The position numbers were made by a program, and so were the translations under genes. Below, one piece after another: positions 22,641 to 34,339 of a stretch of 64,000 nucleotides of DNA (position 1 is the first letter of the stretch; the number at the start of each line of letters is the position of its first letter). Where the stretch lies: NCBI RefSeq assembly GCF_027595985.1, contig NC_073302.1, positions 98,536,234-98,600,233 of the forward strand, written 5' to 3'. This DNA comes from Sorex araneus. Lineage: Eukaryota > Chordata > Mammalia > Eulipotyphla > Soricidae. The notes below the pieces were generated by a model. That model did no database searches and was not told the DNA's origin. It saw only the letters and a program-made list of their open reading frames with translations.

Positions 22641-23254
22641 ATTGCAGAATTCTTTTTCATCAAATCAATATATTCATCTTAATCTCAGAAAGACACCTTT
22701 GAACCAGTGAATTATTCTCTAATACAGTATACCTTTCTCAATTTTCTGTGGTTTTCCCCCACTCACCATAACTGGTCTATAAACTCTACAAATATGCAAG
22801 AACATGAGTATGTTTCTATCCTAACATGAGTGAGTTTCTATGCTAACTAGAACATCATTGTAAGGTGATAGTAGAAAGTTCATAACATATTCATCTCAAA
22901 AAACTTGTTGGATAAGTGTGTAATCTAATTTAAATACTTGGATGAATATTTGCAAAACCCTTTGAAACTCTGTCTTATGATATTGCTATGCTTGTGGAAA
23001 GAATTCCAACAGAGATTTTTCTTAATTTACTGAGATCCTTAGAAACAGTGACTTTAAATGTGCTTGAAAAGAAAAACAAAACAAAAATTCAAAACAATGA
23101 AAGTTTCCTAACTACGGAAATGTAATAATGCATACCACGGAAATAAGGGATTTGTGTAAAACATTTCAAACACAAGCAAGCAGTTTTGTAATGCACTCAG
23201 CTGAATCAAATAAATTACCTAACAGATGAGATACAGATTTTTAATTAAAAAATT
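22641..23254. other. No recognised feature
   Basis: AT-rich, single-copy by eye. Confidence 0.4.
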
Positions 23255-23428
23255 GGGGCTGGAACAATAGCACAGCGGGTAGGGCGTTTGCCTTGCACGC
23301 GGCCAACCCGGGTTCGAATCCAGCATCCCATATGGTCCCCTGAGCACCGCCAGGTGTGATTCCTGAGTTCAGAGCCAGGAGTAACCCCTGGGCATTGCCA
23401 GGTATGACCCAAAAAGCAAAAAAAAAAA
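23255..23428 (+). mobile_element. SOR-type SINE, young
   Basis: Near-consensus copy with head GGGGCTGGAACAATAGCAC, B box GGGTTCGAATCC and tail GACCCAAAAAGC plus poly(A). Confidence 0.95.
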
Positions 23429-23519
23429 TTTATTATAGTTTTGGCAACAGTGCACTTAAGAAAGTTTTGATAAATGTATCTATCCATGGTACCTCAGTGT
23501 AACCAAAATATTTACAGAA

Positions 23520-23745
23520 TAATATTTTAAGGTTTTAAGTCTCTGGATATTGGCCGTTGATGGGATTACACACACCTGTGTTCCTCTGCCGGCACCTTCA
23601 TGCATGAGGCCTGTCTGAACGTGTGGAGAGGGGCTTTGAGCATGGCTGTGGCTAGGTTCCAGAGGTCTTCGGCTGCCCGGAGCTCTGATCGGGGCGGGGA
23701 GGGAAGCTGGAGCCCATCCCCTCTGAGGGGCCCCCGGGAAGATAT
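23520..23745 (-). mobile_element. 5' part of the long RTE-tailed element
   Basis: The plus strand shares about 100 bases with 10600-10690 (GATGGGATTACACACACC, CACCTTCATGCATGAGGCC). It extends ~100 bases further toward the presumed 5' end, a GC-rich block (GATCGGGGCGGGGAGGG). The RTE-like tail is absent here. Confidence 0.6.
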
Positions 23746-23792
23746 ACATATACATATGTGTATCACATATATGTATCACATATGTATCATAT

Positions 23793-23910
23793 AACAGAAA
23801 GATAGTACAGCAGATAAAGCACTTGTCTTGGTCCTCCAAGCAGGCCAGGAGTGATCCCTGAACACAGAGCTGGATAAAGGCCTAAGCATAGCCAGAAATG
23901 GTCAAAAATC
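23793..23910 (+). mobile_element. SOR-type SINE, old and deleted
   Basis: A diverged head (GATAGTACAGCAGATAAAGC) joins directly to the 3' body (AGGAGTGATCCCTGAAC). Confidence 0.65.
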
Positions 23911-24064
23911 ATGTTTAAAATAAATAAGTAAAATTGCCAGGATCAGATAATCTTTTTGCTATCCTAAACTTAGAGCAAGAGTAACCAGTTTTTCTTAGGA
24001 TGTTAGTAATATTTTGCCATTGATAGACAAGATCAGGTTAAGAAATTACCTTTATTTGTATAAA

Positions 24065-24260
24065 ATTTATTTTTAATTTTTAATTTTTTTCTTGTTTGGG
24101 GTCACACCCGGCAATGCACAGGGGTTTCTCCCGGCTTTACGTGGAATCATTCCTGGCAGTGCTTGGGGGACCATATGGGATGCTGGGGATGGAACCCGGG
24201 TCGCTGGGTCAGCCACGTGCAAGGCAAACACCCTACCCACTGTGCTATTGCTCCAGCCCC
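24065..24260 (-). mobile_element. SOR-type SINE with TSD
   Basis: Complete inverted copy between an 11-bp duplication, atttgtataaa, at 24054-24064 and 24261-24271. The head end reads GCTATTGCTCCAGCCCC. Confidence 0.93.
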
Positions 24261-24308
24261 ATTTGTATAAACTTTTTAATCCAAATAAGATTAATCCATC
24301 TTATTTTA

Positions 24309-24955
24309 AATATATTTTTTTAATTTTTATTGAGTCACCATGTGGAAAATTACAAAGCTTTCAGGCATAAGTCTCAGTTTTACAATGCTCAAACAATCAT
24401 CCCTTCACCAGAGCACATATTCCACCACCCAAAAAAACCCAGTATACCTCCCACCCCCCCCAACCCCCCCAGGATCCCCCCCCCCCCCCCCGCCTGTGTA
24501 ACTGATAAATTTCACTTTACTTTCTCTTTGCTTTGGTTACATTCAATATATCAACAAAAAAAAACTCACTGTTATTGTTTGGAGTTTCTCCCCTAGAATC
24601 AGACCTGAAGAGATATGAGGTCTTGGATTTGGATTTCTGTATTTTACTAAGTCCAGGGAAATTTGTGGCAGAAATTGGATCATTGCAAGCTCCTACCTCT
24701 CATTAGTGGTCCTCATAAGCTGGCGGTCTCCACGCCCTTCCGCCCCCGGCAAGGAAAAGGCAAGAGAGAAAAACCTTTCCCCTCCTGGGCAGACATGGGG
24801 CCGAAGCTTAATTCATAGTCTGGAGACATTTCTGCAAGAAGCTGCCAGTACCAAAAGTAGTTTAGCTGGCCTCTGGGATCATTCTTGTGCAGCTACGGAG
24901 CGGCCACACACCTGCGGCGGTGGGGTCACATCTCGGCGGAGAGCTGAGAGCCTTT
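24309..24955 (-). mobile_element. Type B L1-like element
   Basis: The 3' end (24309-24600) matches the other type B copies. The 5' part (24690-24955) includes a G/C-rich segment resembling 17045-17100. An imperfect poly(C) of ~14 bases sits at 24477-24491. The 105-codon open frame is not a gene. Confidence 0.8.
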
Positions 24956-25122
24956 ATTTTCTTAAAATATCTGTTTTAAACAAAGAATTTAATGGCAATG
25001 AGGTGTTAATGTTAACCTTGTAACTCTTAATGCACAAATACACACGTTACGCCATGTGAGATATAAAACTCCCCACACCCACTGTTTGCCTCTGTCCAAT
25101 CACTTTTAGAGCCAGGTCATTG

Positions 25123-25294
25123 ATCTTGATGGGTTTGTTTTGTTTGGGGGCAATGCTGGGGAGCACTCAGGGTTACTCCTGGCTCTGTGCTCAGGGATCA
25201 CGCCTGATGGTGCCCGGGGAACGAATGGAGTGGCGGGGATTGAACCAGGGTTTGCTGTGTACAAGGCAAGCGCCCTCCGCGGTGCGGTCTGAGC
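25123..25294 (-). mobile_element. SOR-type SINE, diverged
   Basis: Inverted copy; TTACTCCTGGCTCTGTGC and a B-box complement (GGGGATTGAACCAGG) are clear. Confidence 0.85.
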
Positions 25295-25299
25295 CTTAA

Positions 25300-26330
25300 G
25301 TCTTTTATACAACCGCTGTCACCTGGAGAACTGGTGTTGTTGCTTTTGAAACTGCCAGCGCCACCTTCCTTCATCCTTTCCTCTCCTCCTGACGCGTCGC
25401 ACGCTTGGCGGTGTTTTGCACACTTATCTGGGGTGCTCCACCAGCTCGCACATACTTGGCTAGGCGGTGCCCACACCCTCACTCTGTGCTGTGGCAGCAG
25501 AACTCAACTCACAGCCCCCCGGGAGACAGGCACTTCCACACGGCCCTCCTGCCTGGGCGCTGGCTGGGCCGTCCCACTCCATATTTTGGGCTGGTGTGCT
25601 TGGGTGGGGGGATTCCTGGTTCCAATCCACGTCATGGTTACTTGGGCTTTAATAAAAAGGAAAACGAGTTTGAAACGGGGCTGGTGGTAGGAAGTGGGTC
25701 AAAAGAAGTGGGCCCTCTCAGAAACAAATGCCACGGCCTCGGAAAGAAGCTCCAGAAGGTTCTAGGGACGCGTGCTGCACGGGGCATCTTGCTCTGCCCG
25801 GTTCGGGCCCTGGAGGTCGGAACGGAGCTTCACTTACCTGTTTCTGCTGGGCACCCCCGTGGTGCTGGGGACACGCCTGGCGGCAACGGGACTCAGCGGG
25901 GGCCAAGACAAGTGTCTTCCCTTCTGGGAACAGACGATTCTTGCACCTAAGGGTGTAAGACGCCGTCAGCGCCGGGGGCATCTCCACTCTCGCCACAGCA
26001 CCCCGACCAGTGCACCCTTACGGCGTCGGGACTCGGTGTCAGGGTGGCCCTTCCCAGTGTGGGCATCTACTCCGCAGTTCCCGGCCGGACTGGCCTGGAG
26101 GATGCTCCTGTGGTGTCCACACACCGCGGCTATGGGCCTGGCCTTCCCCCGATGCGGGCAGCGCCGACTCCGAAGCTCGGACGCACGGCCCCTCTGCCGG
26201 GGCTGGGCGCATGGACCCTCCTTTGGGAGCCCCGGGCAGCCGCACAGGGGCAGTGCGGACGCAGGGGCCCGAGGAGGGTCGCGGGCATGCGGGCTCACTT
26301 CAGACGTGACCCCAGGGCCCGCTTCTTATT
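25300..26330. promoter_or_regulatory. Isolated CpG-island-like segment
   Basis: About 1 kb of GC-rich sequence with many retained CpG (densest 25940-26300) inside AT-rich DNA. I see no SINE, L1 or LTR structure in it. Several overlapping open frames (up to 210 codons) exist on both strands, as expected by chance in GC-rich DNA, and none is recognisable. It could be an orphan CpG island or the promoter of an unannotated transcript. Confidence 0.6.
25838..26310 (-). other. Candidate first exon ending in a consensus donor
   Basis: On the minus strand the GC-rich block ends at a perfect 5' splice-site match, ACAG|GTAAGTG (intron begins at 25837). The minus-strand frame at 25966-26298 (110 codons) lies inside it. 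There is no recognised protein family and no acceptor was identified, so this is only a hypothesis based on CpG content and one splice signal. Confidence 0.25.
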
Positions 26331-26559
26331 TTAAATCTTATCGCTTTATTTGGTTTCAATGCTTTTTCTGTGTCTATTGTTGTATATCAAATGACTTATT
26401 TTAATAGTGAAAAATTTTCCAACAAAAATAACAAAGAACATACTGATGAAAATTATATCACATAAGCTACTTTTCAAAGGAAAAAGGGAAATATTTCAGA
26501 AAAGTATTTATTTAACCAGAGTTTCCAGAGCAAGCAAACAATGTCACTTATTGACTCCT

Positions 26560-26755
26560 TTATTATGTTTCGTTTTCTGGGTTTCTTGGGGTATGGGGCA
26601 CCCCTGGCTGTATATAGCCCTGACTCCTGGCTCTGCACACAGGGGTCATTCCTGGCAGGCTCGGGGACCATGTGTGGTGCTGGAGATGGAAACCAGGTAA
26701 GCCTCATGTGAGGTGAGCACCTGGTCTGCTGTACTATCAGTTGGTCCCCAGCAAA
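26560..26755 (-). mobile_element. SOR-type SINE with TSD, old
   Basis: A 17-bp duplication with one mismatch, gtcacttattgactcct, lies at 26543-26559 and 26756-26772. The body is diverged and has lost the CATATGG block. Confidence 0.88.
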
Positions 26756-26772
26756 GTCACTTATTAACTCCT

Positions 26773-27216
26773 GCTCTAGGAAACAGACCTACTATTTTTA
26801 CATATAATGCATTTAAAAGATGTGTTTTCCAAACATGATGTCCTTTTACATTCTGAGAAAAATTGTGAAGACTCATCTCACTATCCTTTGATCTCTGTTT
26901 CTGTAGGAATATGAATATAATTCATTAAAACACTACTCTTATGCATTTGTAAAACAGATATGAAACTATTACCCAGTCCCTTTTTCTCCTTCTACTCCTT
27001 AAAATTCATATATCATATTTCATTATATTTGACTGGATACAAGAAAGAGGAATGACTGACTTGATGGTCTTAGAACTAAGAATAGCTGGGGGAGGGGTAG
27101 CTTCCTAATGAGAAACAACACAACATACACCTTGTCAATGAATGCTATTGCCATCAGCATTTGGAGAAAATTTTGTTTAATAAAGGCAGTTGGCCAGGAG
27201 TGTATCATTAGCATTA
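26773..27216. other. No recognised feature
   Basis: AT-rich, apparently single-copy. Confidence 0.4.
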
Positions 27217-27312
27217 TATATGGTCCACAGATCCCCATCAGTAATCACCCTGAGCACAGGGCGAGGAATAAGCCCAGAGAGCAGCTGGGTGTGACTCCGC
27301 CTCCCCACCACT
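27217..27312 (+). mobile_element. SOR-type SINE, 3' half only
   Basis: TATATGGTCC then CCCTGAGCACAGGGCGAGGA and CTGGGTGTGACTCC correspond to the body end. The head is missing. Confidence 0.65.
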
Positions 27313-27914
27313 TCCCTTGCTACATGTGAAAGTGAAAGTACATATTTGCATTTCTGTGCTCCATAAATATTTACCAATTTATAAAGAAACAGTTATACTT
27401 TTTCAAATGTTAAGCATTCAATAACATTTCATTAAATAACTCCACGAAATGAAAATATTTAGAAATTATATTTTGAAACATGTATTACTCACTCCATCAA
27501 GCAAACACAAATACACATTCTGGAAGTTTAAAAGATGGTTTGAACTCAGCAAATAGAATGTGATGTGACACTATTGAAAATACTTTACAAAGGTAAGAAA
27601 CTTATATGTTTTCTTAACAATATCATTAAAAATACAAAATACATACATTTAAGAGTTTTTCTTAGGTAAGTTTGCTTTACAAGAGTTTAAATGTTTATAT
27701 TTTTAAGGATTCAGTGTTAGCAAAACATACCCATTACCAAAGGATTAGAACAAACTAACATTTTTTAATATAGTAATATCTACTAACCATGGAACAAACC
27801 TGTGGTAGTTAATTCATAATTTACCAAGGGGTTCTTCTTAGCAACCACAATTATTCAGAGTGTAAAAGAAAACAATGTTTTCAAAGAAAAAATAGCAATA
27901 AATCAACTAGATAT
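27313..27914. other. No recognised feature
   Basis: Strongly AT-rich, no open frames of note. Confidence 0.4.
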
Positions 27915-28085
27915 TTCTTTTTTGGGGGGGGTCACACCTGGCGATGAACAGGGGTCACTCCTGGCTCTGCACTCAGGAATTACCCCTGGCGATGCTCAGG
28001 GGACCATATAGGATGCTGGGAATCGAACCCGGGTCGGCCGCGTACAAGGCAAACGCCCTACCCGCTGGGCTATCGCTCCAGCCCC
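27915..28085 (-). mobile_element. SOR-type SINE, young
   Basis: Near-consensus inverted copy; the head end reads CTATCGCTCCAGCCCC. The tail side is a G8 run instead of the usual T-rich complement. Confidence 0.93.
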
Positions 28086-28253
28086 TGAACATATTTCTAA
28101 GATTTTTTGGATAACAGGAAGATCTCACTCATAGATTCATGTCTTTATAGTCTCTTTATACTGTAGGATATCATCGGTTTGTCCTTTCTCCTTTGCCACA
28201 GAGTTTGGGCTTATCTGGTAATAATCTCTAAACAATTCTAGACTACATTGGTA

Positions 28254-29428
28254 TGTCCTGTGCTGTAAAACCTAAGGAACGCCGAGGGGCGCGAGCACTC
28301 GCGGGCTCTCCGGGCGGCTCTGTCTCACCGCCCGCGTTCGGTGCCCCGGAACCGCTGTGTGCGCTGTCGGTCAAGGGCAGGCGACGGAAGGAAGAAGGCC
28401 AGACTGGATGCTCGATCAGTTTATTTCATTCTCTCTCCCTGCTTCTCTCCCGCTCTCGGTCTCTCTCTGGATCTGTCGATCTGGCCCCGTGGATCTCGCC
28501 CCCCAACCCACTCTTACAGCCTAGTTAAATCTCCACAGCATAAGGGGGTTGGGGCATACACCTAGGTGTGGTCACCATCAATAGGGTAAGGTTCTTTTCC
28601 CTCAGGGGATGCTTCTCCTAGGACTTAATTCTCTTTCAGCAGGAGGATCCACCCAAGGGCAGAGTCCCATGAATGTGTTTCTCTTCTCCTCAGCCAGCAA
28701 ACATATAAGAATTCATAATATTAATTATTTTGTATGGATACAATAAGAGATGCATTAAAGCTTATAGAATTGCTTTCCTGGGGCCATCTCAATCTCAGAC
28801 TACAGTGCTCAGGCCAGATCAGTCTTTCCTATCCCTGGCAGGGTCCTAGTCTCATAATTACTATTGGATCATGACAGCATTTGTCTATGATCAAGCTCTT
28901 AACTTATAGTTAAGAATTAGGAACTTTGGCCAGGCCCATCTCGGTGCCAGGGTAGCACATAACTCACCGCTTGCCCTGGATCCTTCCCCTGCTTTGGGGT
29001 GCTGGAACTGAGGGCAACTGAGGCTTAAGTGGAGAAAGCAGATGCCTGAGAGGGAATAATATTCGAGGCCAATTAATTCCCAAGTTATAAAAACATAATA
29101 TTGTCTTCTTGTGTCTATACAAAACAGACATAGCTTTAAAGTAAATTATTCAAAAGGCACAAGAAAAGGAGAAAGGCAATACTAACTTATATAATATAAA
29201 TTCAGTATCCTAGGAAGGTCTGACTTTGCAAATTAGCAGAGTCAGATTAAGGGAAAGCCACGGATTAACTCTTTTGGGGAAGAGAGCATGGAGAAGTGAT
29301 TATAGCTAAACAAAGGGATGGGAGAGATTCGGGAACACCTTGATGGGTGTGACTGGGGTGAGCCTAAACTCCGGGGAAAACCGGGACAAGCTACTTGTGG
29401 CAAGGAGGGAAAGGACAAAGTAATGTCA
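28254..29428 (-). repeat. LTR-like element, left arm of an inverted pair
   Basis: Its reverse complement aligns over ~900 bases with 29440-30420 at an estimated 80-85% identity. In that reading it has an AATAAA (complement at 28420-28425) followed by a GC-rich 3' part (28254-28400), the usual U3-R-U5 order of a retroviral LTR. The presumed start is TGACATTAC near 29428. No internal retroviral genes are seen. Exact ends are uncertain. Confidence 0.65.
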
Positions 29429-30550
29429 TCCTACACTGCTCCCCTTGCCACTAGGAACTTAGGTATATTGTCACACCCATCAAGGTGCTCCCGAGTCACT
29501 CCCACTCCTTTGTCTATATGTAATCACTTCTATGCTTTCTTCCCCAACCAGTTTATAAGCTCTTCCCCTAATCGGACTCTGTTAATTTGTAAGGTCAGAC
29601 CTTGTTAGGACAGTGAACTCGTATTGTAAGTTAATATTGCCTTTCTCCTCTCCTTGTGTCTTTTGAATAGTTTACTTTAAAACAATGTCCTTTTTGTATG
29701 GACAAAGAAAGACAGTTGTTAATATGCTTTGGTAACATGGGATTTAATTGGCTTCAAATATTATTCACTCCCGACATCTGCTTTCTCGACTTAAGTCTCA
29801 GCTGCCTTTACTTCCTAGTACCTCCAAAGGCAGGGTCCCACGAGGGACGGGACAGACTCAAGGCAAGCAGTGAGTTATATGTTACCCTGGCATCGAGATG
29901 GACCTGGCCAAAGTGCCTAATGCTTAACTATATGTTAAGAGCTTGGTCATGGACATGTCATGTCATGATCCAAAAGCAATGACGAGACTAAGACCCTGCT
30001 AGGGATAGGAAAGACTAATCTGGCCTGAACACTGTAGTCTGAGTTCGAGATGACCCCAGGAGAGCAATTCTATAATCTTAATGCATCTCTTGCTATGTCC
30101 ATAACAAAATTATTAATATTTTGAATGCTTATATGTTAGTTGGACAAGGAGAGGAGAAACACACCCATGGGATTTCGCTCTTGGGTGGGTATCCTGCTGA
30201 AAGAGAATCTGTCCTAGAAGAAGCATCCCCTGAGGGAAAGAACTTTACCCCTATTGATTGTGACCACACCTATGTGTAAACCCTGACCCCTCATGCTGGG
30301 GGATTTAAAATGGCTGTAAGAGGGGGTTCAGGAAAGAAACAGGGAGAGAGACGGGAGTGTATAGAGAGGAGATTGGAATAAACTGCAACTGAGACCAACT
30401 AGCCTGGCTCCGTTCCTTCCTTCGCCTGCCTCATCATCGCCTTCAACCTCCCCGGGGTGGGGGAAGCAGCTGGAGACTACCGAATGTGGGCGGGGGGAGA
30501 AATAGAGCGCCGCTGCCCAGCGCCTGAGGTGTGGTGCCCCGCGTGGGCCC
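29424..30550 (+). repeat. LTR-like element, right arm of an inverted pair
   Basis: Starts TGTCATCC, shares most of its length with the left arm, has AATAAA at 30377-30382 and a GC-rich end (30420-30550) that no longer matches the left arm. The starts of the two arms face each other and appear to overlap by about 5 bases. Neither arm encodes a protein. The family is unknown. Confidence 0.65.
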
Positions 30551-31021
30551 CTCCTTTCCTTTTTCTTTTTTTGTGTTTTTACACATTATACTATAGTATC
30601 ATCATTTGTAAAAAGCCTCCTGGACACAATTGATGAGAATATGGAAACTCTCAAGTGACAGCATTACAACAAGAATACAATAAGCAATGTAGGTTGCGGG
30701 TGAACAGACTCATGCAAAAGATGGACGAAAAGATTGTCTCTAAATGATATTTAAACCTGGGTAGAAGAATTATAACTAGATTTTTGTATTTAGCTATTCA
30801 TTATTTAAGTACATTTCTCTGTCATTTTCTTATCTAGAGGTTAAAGATAAAATAACATTGACATGATTCTGTACCTAGAGAATCCTAAAACCTCCATTAA
30901 GAAACTCCTAGAAACAATAGACTTGTACAGTAAAGTTGCAGGCTATAAAATCAATACCCAAAAATCCATGGCCTTCCTATAAGCAAACAGTGAGATAGAG
31001 GAAAATAATATTAAAAAATCA

Positions 31022-31420
31022 ATGTCATTCACAATTGTGCCCCGGAAAATCAAGTACCTCGGAATCAGCCTAACTAAAGAGGTTAAGGATCTCTACAAAG
31101 AACACTACAAAACCCTACACCATGAAGTAAAAGAAGACATGAGGAAATGGAAAAATATTCCCTGCTCATGGATAGGAAGACTTAACATTGTCAAAATGGC
31201 AATACTCCCTAAAGCACTATACAGATTCAATGCGATCCCCATAAGGATACCCATGAAATTCTTCAAAGAAATAGACCAAGCAATCCTGAAATTCATATGG
31301 AACAACAAATGCCCACAAATAGCTAAAGCAATTCTTGGGAAAAAGACGATGGGAGGCATCATCCTCCGCAACCTTAAACTCTACTACAAATCGGTAACAA
31401 TTAAAACAGCATGGTACTGA
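31022..31420 (+). pseudogene. L1 ORF2 fragment, open for 132 codons
   Basis: The segment just after the reverse-transcriptase core. It contains the L1 motif [20 protein letters not shown] and is followed by a stop at 31418. Further in-frame breaks downstream and the LTR insertion make this copy non-functional. Confidence 0.85.
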
Positions 31421-31869
31421 AACAATAACAGAGCCACAGACCAATAGAACAGGGTGGAATATCCCTACACGCCACCCCAATTGTATGAACAGCTAATCTT
31501 TGATAAGGGAGTAAGAAATGTGAAGTGGAGCAAGGAAAGCCTCTTTAACAAATGGTGCTGGCATAACTGGTCAACCACATGTAAAAGAATGGGTTTAGAC
31601 CTCAACCTGACACCATGCACAAAAGCCAGATCAAAATGAATTAAAGACCTCAACATCAGACCACAATCCATAAGGTACATTTAAGACAAGGTCGGAAAAA
31701 CCCTCCACGATATTGAAGCCAAAAGTATCTTCAAAGATGACACGGAACTAGGCAATCAAGTAGAAACAGAAATAAACAAATGGGGCTATATTAAACTAAG
31801 AAGCTTCTGCACCGCAAAAGACACAGTGATCCAAATACAAAGGCAATCTACAGAATGGGAAAGGATATT

Positions 31870-32198
31870 TGTAGGGAGCCATTTTACCTTACTGATCTTA
31901 TCCTGTCACTATTTGTTTAATCACTAGCTAACCCCATGCCACACCTAGCAAAGGTTGCCACTCCTAATCTTACTGATCTTATTCTATCAGCATTTGTTTA
32001 TTACTAGCTAAATCCCGTGCCACACCCTGCATTTCTATTGGGGGTCCCGGCACTACCTCCTCCCAACAGGGAGGTATAAATACTGTAACTGCCATAGAAT
32101 AAATGCCTTTCTCCCTCCTCCGGGCTCTGCGTCTGTTCTTTCGGCTGCGAAGGGTTCTCCCTGCTGAACAGAACGAGACCTCCACATCGACTTCCACA
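31870..32198 (+). repeat. Solo LTR, class II ERV-like, 6-bp TSD
   Basis: A 329-bp element starting TGTAGGGAGCC and ending TTCCACA, inserted in L1 ORF2 and flanked by the 6-bp duplication gatatt (31864-31869, 32199-32204). It has a TATA-like TATAAATA near 32074, AATAAA near 32099, then a pyrimidine-rich U5-like end. TG...CA termini, a 6-bp duplication and a start like mouse IAP LTRs point to an ERVK/IAP-type element. An internal near-repeat (CTTACTGATCTTAT) occurs at 31889 and 31969. Confidence 0.9.
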
Positions 32199-33390
32199 GA
32201 TATTCACCCAATACCCATCTAATAAGGGGTTGATATCAAGGGTATATAAGGCACTAGTTGACCTCTACAAGAAGAAAACATGCAGCCCCATCAGAAAATG
32301 GGGCGAAGAAATGAACAGAATCTTTCTCAAGGAAGAAATACGAATGGCCAAAAGGCACATGAAAAAATGGTCTACATCACTAATCATCAGGGAGATGCAG
32401 ATCAAAACAACTATGAGATACCACCTCACACCACAGAGACTGGCACACATCCAAAAGAACAAAAGCAACCGCTGTTGGAGAGGATTTGGGGACAAAGGGA
32501 CCCTCCTACACTGCTGGTGGGAATGCCAACTGGTTCAACCCTTCTGGAAAATAATATGGTAGCTCCTCAAGAAATTAGAAATCGAGCTCCCATTTGACCC
32601 AGCAATACCACTTCTGGGAATATACTCCAGAAAGACAAAAAGATATAGCCAAAGTGATATCCTCACATGTATGTTCATTGCAGCACTATTTACGATAGCC
32701 AAAATCTGGAAAAAACCCGAATGCCCAAGAACAGATGACTGGCTAAAGAAACTTTGGTACATCTACACAATGGAATACTACGCAGCTGTCAGAAAAGATG
32801 AAGTCATGAACTTTGCATACAAGTGGATCAACATGGAAAGTATCATGCTAAGTGAAATGAGTCAGAAAGAGAGAGACAGACATAGAAGAATTGCACTCAT
32901 CTGCAGAATATAAAACGACAGAATGGAGGCCTAACACCCAAGAATAACAGAAACAAGTACCAGATTTCCTCCATGGCTTGGAGACCAGCCTCACATGCTG
33001 GGGGAAAGGGCAGCTCAGATAGAGAAGGGAATACCAAGCAAAAATTTGGTGGGAGGACCCGTTCGGGATGGGAGAGGAGTGCATGGAGCAGACTATAGAC
33101 CGAACACATTGGTCACCCAAGACCTCCATTACTAACCACAAAGCCCAAAGGGAGAGAGGTAACAGAGGGGAATGCTCTGCCAAAGAGGTGGGGTGGGGAG
33201 GGGGATGGGACTGGAGGGGGGTGGGAGGGATGATGGGGTCATCAGTGGAGAACGGGTACTGGTGGAGGGATAGATACTCAAGCTGTATATGACTGAAACA
33301 CAAGCACGAGAATATGTAAACTTGTATCTGTACCCCCATGGTGATTCATTAATAAAAAAAATTTAAAAAATGAAGAAGTTAAAATAACAT

Positions 33391-33720
33391 CTATGATATA
33401 TTCTACTTCTAGATATTTAACTACAAGAAATAAAATCAACACATCTCCTCACAAAAAACCTAGTCTTGTTGTTTAGTGCAATTTTATTCACAATTTTCCC
33501 AATTAAGAACAACCAAGGTACCCACCAATTAGTAAATTCAGAATTTACTAACATGAGAAATTATGATAAACTAAAGGGTACAAATTATCAATGCATCCAA
33601 AAATGTGAATGGATTTAATAACTTTTGTACTAAAATAACCAAAATTTGGCCTATATGGATACTTGTTATTTCACTGACACAAAAATTCAGAAACATGAGA
33701 AATCATCCAAAGTAAGTCAA
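33391..33720 (+). mobile_element. Ancient L1 3' ORF2 fragment
   Basis: Decayed match to the C-terminal ORF2 region (TTTAGTGCAATTTTATTCACA, then AACAACCAAGGTACCCACC). This is the target into which the L1 at 30859 inserted. Confidence 0.6.
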
Positions 33721-33734
33721 TTTTGAAAACTCTG

Positions 33735-34190
33735 TGACCTTCTCAAAATGGGGGTGGGTATATGCCCTTCTGGACAGCTCCAGCAGCCCCAACCCTCATC
33801 TTACATCCTACAGCATATAAAAAGCCCAGTTGCACAGCTTTTGGACTGTGTGACTGTGTATGTGACCATGTGACACCTCCTCCAAATTTCACAATGCTAA
33901 CAGCCTAGTAGGAGGACAGGAAAGTTTCCCACAGATTCGGTGGGAAGGTTGTATAGAAGCCCACCACGCTCAATGAGTGAGAACAATAACACAGAAGAAG
34001 GTTTAGCCCCCACCAACCAGCACAGTAAGTCCTCAGACAATGACTTTAGTAACACCAATATGAGATACAAAACAATCACAAATAGACTGTCCTTGAGAGA
34101 GGAAGGGGATACACTGGTGATGTGTGTGAAGTTGAAATTATGTGCACAAAAGAGCATTATAAATGACACTGTATGATACAAAATCTTAAT
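33735..34190 (+). repeat. Unclassified, possible retroposon 3' end
   Basis: A GC-mixed block ends with CACTGTATGATACAAAATC and a T-rich stretch, loosely like the UTR ends here. No second copy was found in the window, so the call is weak. Confidence 0.3.
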
Positions 34191-34339
34191 TTAAATTTTT
34201 TTTTAAAATTTGAAAGAAACTGCTGAAGGCTTTTAAAAAGTAACTCTACCATGTCACATTTGTACCAACAGTAAACAAGAGCTTGAGTTGCTCTATAATC
34301 CTGTAAATTTTTAGTTTATTCTAAGAAATGTGTCCTATG

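Larger units (their letters stand above)
30859..33380 (+). mobile_element. L1, ORF2 RT end to type A UTR, with LTR insert
   Basis: 5'-truncated just after the RT catalytic box. It includes the post-RT region, the Cys-rich C terminus (32460-32540), the ORF2 end near 32911, and the UTR with a G-rich tract at 33188-33232. A 10-bp duplication, aaaataacat, lies at 30849-30858 and 33381-33390. The solo LTR at 31870-32198 splits it. Confidence 0.92.

Noticed and set aside
25772-26404. 210-codon open frame in the CpG-rich block
   Set aside because: Overlapping open frames on both strands are expected in GC-rich DNA. No recognisable domain, and the consensus splice donor lies on the other strand.
28254-30550. 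A primer-binding site after the right LTR arm (TGGTGCCCCGCG near 30533)
   Set aside because: It only loosely resembles known tRNA primer sites, has no preceding CA end, and no gag-like sequence follows.
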